Assembly: GCA_025355005.1 (NCBI GenBank)
Contig: JANXLV010000208.1
Span: 1-64,000 of the forward strand
DNA from: Myxococcales bacterium
GTDB taxonomy: Bacteria; Myxococcota_A; Polyangia; Polyangiales; Polyangiaceae
DNA length: 64,000 bases
Direction: 5' to 3'
The notes under the pieces are model-generated. The model was given only the letters and a program-made list of their open reading frames with translations, had not been told where the DNA came from and ran no database searches. How positions within the stretch are numbered: position 1 is the stretch's first letter; each line of letters opens with the position of its first letter. The translations under genes and the position numbers were made by a program. This document shows, one piece after another, positions 55,313 to 62,611 of the stretch.

Positions 55313-56077
55313 TCAACGACAGGAGGGGCGGTTGCACGAGTCCGTCTGCGGTCCGACGACCCACGTGCCGTACGCGCATGCGGTGTATGGGCCCAGCGAG
55401 AGGCCGTTGCACGCGTCGTAGCCGCACACGATGGTGGTGTCCGTGCACGCGGTGCCTAGGCGTGCGCGCTCCGGCGTGCAGGTCGGAGACGTCGTGAGGG
55501 CGCCGCCATCCACGAACGCCGCGGGGATGCTGGACCACGCGCGGCACATCCACTGGTCCAGCTGCGGGCTGCCGTCGTAGTCGTCGCACGTGATGCAGCC
55601 GCAGCGACCTTCTGCGTAGTCGCAGGTGCCCGTCGAGGGGCACGCTGCGTCCGTTTGCGTGCCGTACGCGCCGGGGCAATCGCCGGGCTGCACGCCGCAG
55701 CCCACTTCAGGAAGCGCGACGTGCCATGCGATCACGCCGCCCGTCTTCGCGAGCACGTCGCAGTGGGTCTTCGTGGTGCAGAGCGAGTGCGCGCCGCCAT
55801 CGCCGTACTCGCACCAGAGGCCGGGTTGGTCGCACGGCTGCGCCATGGCGGGAATGGCGAGTGGGCAGCCTGAATCGCCGCGCACGAAGAAGTCCCCTGC
55901 GTCCACGCCAGCGTCGAGCGCGCCTGCATCCGTCGCGGCGTCGTCACCCGCGTCCAGGCCGGAGCCTTTGTTGCCGTCCGTGCCGCACGCGAAGAGTCCA
56001 TACCCGACCAGCAACACCGAGACCGCGCAGCATCCGGTGGAGAACACAATGACCGCGCTTCGTGGCAGCCCCTTCAC
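55313..56077 (-). CDS. Cys-rich lipoprotein
   Basis: 254 residues. The signal ends at LFAC (lipobox). An Asp/Ala linker is followed by about twenty cysteines in short spacings (CDYAEGRCGCITCDDYD, GTACTDTTIVCGYDAC, CNRPSC at the end). It has no enzyme motif. Its start overlaps the ppx/gppA stop (56074-56077). The Cys pattern is similar in style to the protein at 49409-50272, though without clear alignment. Confidence 0.72.
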   Translation of the reverse strand: MKGLPRSAVIVFSTGCCAVSVLLVGYGLFACGTDGNKGSGLDAGDDAATDAGALDAGVDAGDFFVRGDSGCPLAIPAMAQPCDQPGLWCEYGDGGAHSLCTTKTHCDVLAKTGGVIAWHVALPEVGCGVQPGDCPGAYGTQTDAACPSTGTCDYAEGRCGCITCDDYDGSPQLDQWMCRAWSSIPAAFVDGGALTTSPTCTPERARLGTACTDTTIVCGYDACNGLSLGPYTACAYGTWVVGPQTDSCNRPSCR

Positions 56078-56982
56078 GACGCAAGCACCTCTGCGAGGCC
56101 CCAGCGCACGCCACGATCCGAGATCTGCGCCTCCGTCTTGCCGAGCTTCTCGAGCACCGCGATCGCGACCAGACCGCCTGCGACGATCACGTCGGCGCGC
56201 TTCGGCTCGAGGCCCGTCACCTCACGTCGCTCCGCGAGCGGGAGAAGCGCGAGCTCCCCCGTGATCTCTCGAAGGCGAGCGAGCGTGAGCATGCTCCCGT
56301 GCACGCGCGCTCCGTCGTAGTCCTTCATCTTCATCGCGATGGCCGCGAGCGTGGTCATCGTGCCCGCGATGCCGACCGGCGCATGAGCCGTGACGAGCGC
56401 CGGCACCTCCGCAAATGCCTTCTTTGCTGCAGCCGTTGCAGCTGAGAGCTCCGAGGCCGTCGGCGGATCGGTGGGCAGCGCGCGCTCGGTCAGACGCACG
56501 CTGCCGATATCCACGCTGTTCGCGTAGTGGATGGCATCGCCCTCACCGAGGACGATCTCCGTGCTTCCACCGCCGATGTCGTAGACGGCCACTGGCCCCT
56601 TCGGGACGGTCAATCCCGAGAGCGCACCTCGAAAAGTGAGGCGGGCCTCTTCGTCGCCCGAGATGACACGCGCAGGGACGCCCATCTCTCGCTGGACGAG
56701 CTCGCGGATCACCTCGGAGCCGCCCGCATCGCGCATGGCCGAGGTGCCGACCACGTCCACAGCGGTGCATCCGTGCTCACGGATGATCTTCGCGTAGCGC
56801 AGGAGCGCGCTGCTCGTCCTCTCCACCGCATCCGGAGCGAGCTTCTTCGTCTTGTCCACGCCCTGACCGAGGCGCGTGATCTCCGCCTCTTCCTGAAGGG
56901 CCACGAGCTGCCCCTGCGCGTCCCGTGAGGCGACGAGCAGGAGCACCGTGTTCGTACCGATATCGATGGTGGCGACCGGCAC
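56074..56982 (-). CDS. Ppx/GppA-family phosphatase
   Basis: 302 residues, matching the single-module length of exopolyphosphatase/guanosine pentaphosphate phosphatases. ASKHA-type motifs are DIGTNTVLLLVAS (start), YDIGGGSTEIVLG, and GIAGTMTTLAAI. It hydrolyses polyphosphate or (p)ppGpp in related enzymes; which one cannot be decided. It lies 11 nt downstream of the OmpA-family gene and overlaps the next gene by 4 nt. Confidence 0.93.
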   Translation of the reverse strand: MPVATIDIGTNTVLLLVASRDAQGQLVALQEEAEITRLGQGVDKTKKLAPDAVERTSSALLRYAKIIREHGCTAVDVVGTSAMRDAGGSEVIRELVQREMGVPARVISGDEEARLTFRGALSGLTVPKGPVAVYDIGGGSTEIVLGEGDAIHYANSVDIGSVRLTERALPTDPPTASELSAATAAAKKAFAEVPALVTAHAPVGIAGTMTTLAAIAMKMKDYDGARVHGSMLTLARLREITGELALLPLAERREVTGLEPKRADVIVAGGLVAIAVLEKLGKTEAQISDRGVRWGLAEVLAS

Positions 56983-56993
56983 TGCGGTTCCGA

Positions 56994-57836
56994 CTACTTG
57001 ATGTTGTTCAGGTTGAGCATCTCTTCGACGTTCGGCTGAACGACGAGCTCGACGCGGCGGTTACGCTGCATCTGATCCTTGTCCTGCGTACCCTCGTTGC
57101 CCGCGATGGGGTCCGTCTGGCCGAAGCCCGACGCTGCCCAGTGCTTCGGGTCAAGGCCGCCGCCCTTCACTGCCCCCTTCTTGTCCTTGTCGTTCGGCGC
57201 GATGAGGAAGAGAAGGACCTGGCGGGCTCGAGACAGGGAGAGACCCCAGTTGTCGTGGAAGGCGCCGCCACCTGGATACGGCGCGTTGTCCGTGTGGCCC
57301 GCGACGGAGAAGTTGCGCGTGTTGAGATCCTTGTCGCCGCGAACGACGTCCGCGACCTGGGCGAGGACCTCCTTGCCGGAGGGCTTCAGCTCGTCTTTGC
57401 CGGAGTCGAAGAGGATGTCGCCGGGGAGCTGGATGACCATGCGGTTGTTCCGCACGACAACCTTGAGGCCGATGGCGCTCAACTTCTCGAGCTTCGCGCG
57501 GAGCTCGCGGAAGCGGGCCTCGATCACGCTGAGCTGGTCGGCGCGCTGCTTGTACTCGGCGAGCGCCTGCTGCAGCTTCTGCGACTCCTCTTTCGACTTG
57601 TCGAGGCCGATGCCGGCCTCCTTCAGCTGCAAGCGCATGCCCTCGATCTGTGTCTGCGCATCGTTGTAGCGCTGGTCGTCCTGGGCGATCTGCGCCTTCG
57701 CGGCCTTGAGATCCGCCTGGAGCTTGTTGATCTCGCGATCCTTGCCGGCCATCTCTTCATCGGAGTGACCACACGCGGTGAGCGCGAACGAAGTCGCCAT
57801 GATCACCGCCAACAAACCGCCGCTCTTATTCCACAT
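56994..57836 (-). CDS. OmpA-family lipoprotein with coiled coil
   Basis: 280 residues. The signal ends at LTAC (lipobox). A long coiled coil (about 25-125, KDREINKLQADLKAAKAQIA onward) is followed by the OmpA/MotB peptidoglycan-binding domain (about 130-270), with FDSGKDEL, VAGHTDNAPYPG, NWGLSLSRARQV, GFGQTDPI and RNRRVELVV. It probably links the outer membrane to peptidoglycan. A sigma-70-like promoter lies upstream at 57899-57927. Confidence 0.93.
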   Translation of the reverse strand: MWNKSGGLLAVIMATSFALTACGHSDEEMAGKDREINKLQADLKAAKAQIAQDDQRYNDAQTQIEGMRLQLKEAGIGLDKSKEESQKLQQALAEYKQRADQLSVIEARFRELRAKLEKLSAIGLKVVVRNNRMVIQLPGDILFDSGKDELKPSGKEVLAQVADVVRGDKDLNTRNFSVAGHTDNAPYPGGGAFHDNWGLSLSRARQVLLFLIAPNDKDKKGAVKGGGLDPKHWAASGFGQTDPIAGNEGTQDKDQMQRNRRVELVVQPNVEEMLNLNNIK

Positions 57837-57898
57837 GAGACCTGCTCCTGGTTTTGAAGGCGCGCATCAAGAGAGAGCGCGCACTGACAACGAAGCCG

Positions 57899-57927
57899 AC
57901 GGTATGTCCGTGGGACGGAGGCGTCAA
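57899..57927 (-). promoter_or_regulatory. Sigma-70-like promoter of the OmpA-family gene
   Basis: Reading leftwards, -35 TTGACG (57927-57922), a 17-nt spacer and -10 TACCGT (57904-57899). The predicted start would leave a leader of about 55 nt to the ATG at 57836. The -10 match is modest. Confidence 0.5.
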
Positions 57928-57993
57928 GCCGCTCCCGGCACGCGCACGTAGAGATCGTGAGCACGCGATCAGAGACCTCGTGCACGTCGTTGC

Positions 57994-58040
57994 AAAAAAA
58001 AAAACACATGCCGGAGGGCCTTCGGGCGCATGTCTTTTTT
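57994..58040. terminator. Two-sided intrinsic terminator between divergent promoters
   Basis: Eleven A (57994-58004) precede a hairpin: outer arms ACATGC (58006-58011) and GCATGT (58028-58033), inner GCC-TTCG-GGC (58018-58027), with a six-nt bulge on the left side. Six T (58035-58040) follow. It can terminate in both directions, more strongly leftwards. Neither flanking gene needs it, since both are transcribed away from it. Confidence 0.75.
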
Positions 58041-58217
58041 GCGGCCGCAATCATGATGGATCCGCGATCGCGCGTCGCGCGAACATAAAAAACATCGAGA
58101 AAAGCAGCGGTCAAAAATCACCCGACGAACAATTCTAACAGTCAATCGAAATCGACATTGCCCTCATGATCAGGGTGCCCGCCCATTCAGGGGAGAACAC
58201 CGGTCAAGTTTTATTAT

Positions 58218-58246
58218 TTGACATCTAACGTACGTGACCATATAGG
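58218..58246 (+). promoter_or_regulatory. Near-consensus sigma-70 promoter of the H1-like gene
   Basis: -35 TTGACA (58218-58223), a 17-nt spacer and -10 TATAGG (58241-58246), set in an unusually AT-rich stretch. Transcription would start near 58253, leaving about 25 nt of leader containing the AGGAGG ribosome site (58264-58269). Confidence 0.82.
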
Positions 58247-58277
58247 TCATGTACCAACCCTTCAGGAGGGATTCACA

Positions 58278-58595
58278 ATGGCTGCAAAGAAGAAGTCTGC
58301 TGCGAAGAAGACCAAGACCACGAAGAAGGCGGCGGGCAAGACCGCGAAGAAGAGCGCAAAGAAGCGCTCCTCTGCCAAGAAGCCTGCAAAAAAGGCTGGC
58401 GCTAAAAAGGCTGCCAAGAAACCAGCTAGAAAGGCCGCCCCAAAGGCGGCGAAGACTGGTGGGGGACGGGCAGCATCTGCCAAGCGCCCCGCAGGCGGTA
58501 AGAAGGCCCCCAAGGCCGCACCGCCGGCTGGCGTTCCGTCGATTCTCGGCGGCGCTCCGGCATCCGGCCACGGCCTGGATGACGGGGAAGAGTAG
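58278..58595 (+). CDS. Lys/Ala-rich histone-H1-like DNA-binding protein
   Basis: 105 residues. Residues 2-75 are built of KKAAKK-type repeats (Lys, Ala, few others), and the tail PSILGGAPASGHGLDDGEE is acidic. This matches the H1-like KAK-repeat proteins that bind DNA electrostatically and help to compact nucleoids. AGGAGG lies 8 nt before the ATG, and a very strong promoter precedes it, so expression should be high. A clear terminator hairpin follows. The low-complexity sequence limits finer assignment. Confidence 0.88.
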   Translation: MAAKKKSAAKKTKTTKKAAGKTAKKSAKKRSSAKKPAKKAGAKKAAKKPARKAAPKAAKTGGGRAASAKRPAGGKKAPKAAPPAGVPSILGGAPASGHGLDDGEE

Positions 58596-58648
58596 AGAAA
58601 ACCCTTTCCTTATCGTTGCCTCACCCTAAAAAGTGGGCTTCGGGACTC

Positions 58649-58685
58649 AGGGCGCGACCTTTCGAGGGACGCGCCCTTTGTCTTT
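58649..58685 (+). terminator. Intrinsic terminator after the H1-like gene
   Basis: Arms AGGGCGCG (58649-58656) and CGCGCCCT (58670-58677) pair perfectly over a 13-nt loop and are followed by a T-rich run (TTGTCTTTT). Confidence 0.85.
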
Positions 58686-58872
58686 TGTGGGTTTGCCTTT
58701 TGGTTGTTCGGGGTTCCGGGTTCGGACTGAGAACAGCTCAGCCTTAGCGGGTCGCGAGCTACTCCTCTATATAGTGGTGCGCGGGTGGGGAGCGGACGTT
58801 GGTCCAGGCAACAGGCGCGCACCCCTGGTCACACTCGACGCCAAAGGCTGAGCTTCGATCGCTCAGGTCCAG
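58686..58872. other. Non-coding stretch between terminator and hexanucleotide array
   Basis: No gene with a plausible start and codon use is seen. It holds a small CTGAG/CTCAG hairpin (58727-58741) and an isolated TATATAG (58768-58774) without a matching -35. It ends at the GGTCGA array. Confidence 0.5.
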
Positions 58873-58968
58873 GGTCGAGGTCGGGGTCGAGGTCGAGGTC
58901 GAGGTCGAGGTCGAGGTCGAGGTTCAGGTCGAGGTCGAGGTCGAGGTCGAGGTTCAGGTCGAGGTCGA
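58873..58968. repeat. GGTCGA hexanucleotide array, 16 units
   Basis: Sixteen six-base units in perfect register: mainly GGTCGA, with GGTTCA at units 9 and 14, one GGTCGG and a final CGTCGT-like degenerate copy beyond. It lies just past the end of the lipase remnant and is non-coding in any convincing gene. A related, shorter array codes for a kinase linker at 41690-41743. Confidence 0.92.
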
Positions 58969-58994
58969 CGTCGTCGAACGCTTCGTTGTCGATC

Positions 58995-59476
58995 TCAGAA
59001 GCCCTTCGCGGAGAGGTCGAACGCTACGTCCCTGTAGAAGCGGATGTGATCGAAGCCCGTTCGCTTGTTCATTCCGTTGAGCTTCGGTTGGCCTACTTCT
59101 GCGAGGTGGTCTGCGGGGATGCAGCCTCGGAACTCTCCCCACTTCGCGTTCTCGACTGTGACCATGCCGTCGTTCGGTCGCATCTCAGTGCCGTGCGCAA
59201 CGAAGGGCGCTCCGACCGCGAGCTGCAAGCTCATGGCGTGGCGGCGGCCGTGGTACGTCGCGAAGTTTCCCTCGCATGCGGATGCGTCTGCGCCGTTCGG
59301 GATCGCGAGGATGTTCGAGACGCCGGCCCAGGACTGGTAGTAGACGCGCGCGTCGTCGGGGTTCTGTTCGTCGAATGCGGGAGCTCACGAGGTAACGGGA
59401 ATCCAGGCCTCCCATGGAGTGCGCGATGATGTTCACCTTGGAGGCGTCGCAGCCGTGAACCAGCCTGCACGGCGGG
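58995..59476 (-). pseudogene. Decayed secreted lipase (alpha/beta hydrolase) remnant
   Basis: Two frames together read as the back part of a triacylglycerol-lipase-type protein. The upstream piece (about 59387-59460) reads KVNIIAHSMGGLDSRYLVSS, containing the nucleophile elbow AHSMGG. The frame then breaks: the downstream frame has a TGA at 59385-59387 and is open from 59384 to its TGA at 58995-58997. It reads FDEQNPDDARVYYQSWAG, then EMRPNDGMVTVENAKWGEF, GCIPADHLAEVGQ and FDHIRFYRDVAFDL. The N-terminal half with the oxyanion hole is missing, and the region between SRYL and FDEQ is too short. It abuts the end of the RND pump gene. Confidence 0.85.
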
Positions 59477-62400
59477 CTACTCCGCGGCCGGAGCGGGGGG
59501 CGGTAGATCCACTGTTCGGACGCTGGAGGGCTCCTGCCTGGTGGGCGGCTTCTGCTTCCGCGAGAGCTTGCTGAGCGCGAGATAGATGACGGGCGTCGTG
59601 AAGAGCGTGAGCGCCTGCGAGACGATCAGCCCTCCGACGATGGAGATGCCGAGCGGCCTGCGCAGCTCCGCGCCCATGCCCGTTCCGAACGCGAGCGGCA
59701 ACGCGCCGAGCAGCGCGGCGAGCGTGGTCATGAGGATCGGACGAAAGCGGAGCACGCACGCGTCGTAGACCGCCTTGTCGGGCAGCTCTCCGTGGTCGCG
59801 CTCCAGTTCGATCGCGAAGTCGACCATCATGATCGCGTTCTTCTTCACGATGCCTATGAGCAAGATGATGCCGATGATGGCGATGATGGAGAGCTCGGTG
59901 CCACTGATCTGCAGCGCCAGCAGCGCGCCCAGGCCTGCGGATGGGAGCGTGGAGAGGATCGTGATCGGATGCACGTAGCTCTCGTAGAGGATGCCGAGCA
60001 CCACGTAGACCGCGATGAGCGCCGTCAGGATGAGCCACGGCTCGCTCTTGAGCGACGCCTGGAACGCCTGCGCGGTGCCCTGGAAGGAGCCTCGTACGCT
60101 CGCTGGCATGCCTATCTCGCGCTCCGCATCGGCGATCTGCTTGATGGCGTCGGAGAGCGAGCGCCCAGGCGCCAGGTTGAACGAGAGCGTCACGCTCGGG
60201 AACTGGCTCTGGTGATTCACCGCAAGCGGCGTGAGTGAGCGCCTGGTCTTCGTGAACGTGGAGAGCGGCGCCAGCCCGTCCCCGCTGGTCCTCACGTAGA
60301 CCTTGTCGAGCGCGTCCGGGGTTCCAAGGTACTGCGGCAGCACCTCCATCACGACACGGTACTGATTCAGCTCCGTGAACATGGTGGCGACCTGGCGCTG
60401 CCCGAAGGCGTCGTAGAGGGTGTCGTCTACGGCGGCGGCTGTGATCCCCATGCGCGACGCGGTGTCGCGATCGATGTCCACGTCGAGCTCGAGCCCGGCC
60501 GCCTGCATGTCGGTGTTGGCGTCCTTCACATCGGGGATCTTCCGCATGCGCGCGAGCAGCCGTGGCGCCCAGACGCGCAGGTCATCCAGGCTCGCCGACT
60601 GCATCGTGTACTGGTACTGCGTGCGCCCGCCACGCCCGCCGACGCGAAGGTCCTGCGCGGCCTGCATGAAGCACGTGATGCCCTCCACCTTGCCGAGCTT
60701 CGGGCGAAGACGCGCGATGATCTCATCGGCCGAGACCTTGCGCCCTGGCTTGGGCGTGAGGTCCATGAACACGCTGCCCGTGTTTCCGCCGCCGCCCGGA
60801 CCACCGCCGATGAACGAGACGAAGTGCCCGATATCCGGGTCCTGATCGACGATGGCGTTCACGCGCTCCTGGCGCGCCTTCATCTCCGCGAAGGAAACGT
60901 CCTGCGGCGCCTCGGTGAAGCCCATGATGAGGCCGTTGTCCTGCTGCGGAAACAGGCCCTTTGGCGTGACCCAGAAGAGCCAGATGGTGAGCGCCACCGC
61001 CGCGAGCGTCACCAGCTGGGAGACCAACCGAAACCGAAGCACCACGCGCAGGACGGCCGCGTAGACGTCGCGCATGCCGTTGAATGCCCACTCGGTGGCG
61101 CGGTAGAAGACGCCGTGCGCTTCGTGGGTCTCGGCGCGCAGGAGCTTTGCGCACATCATGGGCGTGAGCGTCAGCGAGACGACCGCCGACAGCGCGACGG
61201 CCACGCTGAGCGTGACGGCGAACTCGCGGAAGAGCATGCCGACGACGCCGCCCATCAGCAGGATCGGGATGAAGACCGCGAGCAGCGACACGGTGATGGA
61301 GACGATGGTGAAGCCGATCTGCTTCGCGCCCTTCACGGCGGCCTCGTACGGCGTGTCCCCGAGCTCGATGAAGCGGGCGATGTTCTCCGTGACCACGATG
61401 GCGTCGTCCACGACGAAGCCGGTGGAGATGGTGAGCGCCATGAGCGACAGGTTGTCGACGCTGTAGTGCAGCAGGTACATCACGCCGAACGTGCCGAGGA
61501 GCGAGAGCGGCACCGCGACGCTGGGAATGGCCGTGGCGCGAAGGGTGCGCAGAAAGAAGAAGACCACGAAGATGACCAGGCCCACCGAGATGAGCAGCGT
61601 GTGCTCCACGTCTGCGACGGAGCCGCGGATGGTCTGCGTGCGGTCCAGCGCCACGTCGATGTCGATGGCCTGCGAGACGCTGGTGCGCAGCGTGGGGAGG
61701 AGGGCCCGTATGCGCTCGTTCGTCTCGATGATGTTGGCGCCGGGCTGCCTCCGGATGATGAGCATCACGGCGCGCCTCGTGTCCATCCACGCGGCGACGC
61801 GGTTGTTCTCCACGTCGTCCGTGACGCGTGCGACGTCCTCCAGACGGACGGTGCCCTTCTGCGTCGTGCTGCTGAGGACGAGCTTCTTGTAGTTCGCGGC
61901 CCCGAAGAGCTGATCGTTCGCGCCGACAATCACCTGCGATGACGCCCCGGCGATGGAGCCCTTCGGTCCGTTCGCGGTGGCCTGCGAGAGCACGTTTCGC
62001 ACGTCCTCGAGCGAGAGCCCCAGCCCGGCGAGCAACACCGGGTCCACCTGCACACGCACGGCCGGCGACTGCCCGCCACCCACGAAGACCTGGCCGACGC
62101 CCGAGGTCTGGGAGATCTTCTGCGCGACGACGGTGTTTGCAGCGTCGAAGATGGCGGACAGCGGGACCGTCCCGCTCGTGAGCGAGAGGATCATGATGGG
62201 CGAGTCGGACGGGTTCACCTTCCGGTACGTCGGTCGGAACGGTAGGCCCGGCGGGAGCTCCCCACCCGCGGCGGCGATCGCCGCTTGCACGTCACGCGCG
62301 GCGGAGTCCACGTCGCGCGCAATGTCGAACTGGAGCGTGATCTGGGTGGAGCCCATCGACGACGACGACGTGATCTCCGTGACGCCGGCGATGCGTCCGA

Positions 62401-62611
62401 AGCGGCGCTCGAGCGGCGTCGCGACGGAGGAGGCCATCGTCTCCGGGCTCGCGCCGGGAAGGTTCGCAGACACCTGGATCGTGGGAAAATCAAGCTGCGG
62501 AAGCGGCGAGACCGGCAGGTTGAAATACGCGAGGAAGCCGGACAGCAAGAGCGCTGCCGCGAGGAGAGAGGTCGCGATGGGCCTCTTGATGAAGGGAAGC
62601 GAGATGGTCAC
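59477..62611 (-). CDS. RND efflux pump inner-membrane subunit (MdtC/AcrB-like)
   Basis: 1044 residues, full length for HAE1-type RND transporters. It starts VTISLPFIKRPIATSLL with the first membrane helix, and has two large periplasmic regions and 12 helices. The proton-relay Asp pair is in GFVVDDAIVVTENIAR, and a conserved IGIVKKNAIMMVDFAIE lies in the second half. It exports drugs, bile-type or other amphipathic compounds with a periplasmic adaptor and an outer-membrane channel not seen here. The start is GTG 62611, overlapping the upstream pump's stop by 4 nt (GTGA). A longer frame upstream is an artefact. Confidence 0.95.
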   Translation of the reverse strand: MTISLPFIKRPIATSLLAAALLLSGFLAYFNLPVSPLPQLDFPTIQVSANLPGASPETMASSVATPLERRFGRIAGVTEITSSSSMGSTQITLQFDIARDVDSAARDVQAAIAAAGGELPPGLPFRPTYRKVNPSDSPIMILSLTSGTVPLSAIFDAANTVVAQKISQTSGVGQVFVGGGQSPAVRVQVDPVLLAGLGLSLEDVRNVLSQATANGPKGSIAGASSQVIVGANDQLFGAANYKKLVLSSTTQKGTVRLEDVARVTDDVENNRVAAWMDTRRAVMLIIRRQPGANIIETNERIRALLPTLRTSVSQAIDIDVALDRTQTIRGSVADVEHTLLISVGLVIFVVFFFLRTLRATAIPSVAVPLSLLGTFGVMYLLHYSVDNLSLMALTISTGFVVDDAIVVTENIARFIELGDTPYEAAVKGAKQIGFTIVSITVSLLAVFIPILLMGGVVGMLFREFAVTLSVAVALSAVVSLTLTPMMCAKLLRAETHEAHGVFYRATEWAFNGMRDVYAAVLRVVLRFRLVSQLVTLAAVALTIWLFWVTPKGLFPQQDNGLIMGFTEAPQDVSFAEMKARQERVNAIVDQDPDIGHFVSFIGGGPGGGGNTGSVFMDLTPKPGRKVSADEIIARLRPKLGKVEGITCFMQAAQDLRVGGRGGRTQYQYTMQSASLDDLRVWAPRLLARMRKIPDVKDANTDMQAAGLELDVDIDRDTASRMGITAAAVDDTLYDAFGQRQVATMFTELNQYRVVMEVLPQYLGTPDALDKVYVRTSGDGLAPLSTFTKTRRSLTPLAVNHQSQFPSVTLSFNLAPGRSLSDAIKQIADAEREIGMPASVRGSFQGTAQAFQASLKSEPWLILTALIAVYVVLGILYESYVHPITILSTLPSAGLGALLALQISGTELSIIAIIGIILLIGIVKKNAIMMVDFAIELERDHGELPDKAVYDACVLRFRPILMTTLAALLGALPLAFGTGMGAELRRPLGISIVGGLIVSQALTLFTTPVIYLALSKLSRKQKPPTRQEPSSVRTVDLPPPAPAAE

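Noticed and set aside
58768..58774. TATATAG as a promoter -10 element
   Set aside because: No matching -35 lies 16-18 nt upstream and no gene follows.
58873..58968. Array considered as a CRISPR
   Set aside because: Units are six bases with no spacers and no cas genes nearby.
58799..59080. Plus-strand frame reading a long Val-Glu repeat
   Set aside because: It is a by-product of translating the GGTCGA array; there is no ribosome site or flanking domain.
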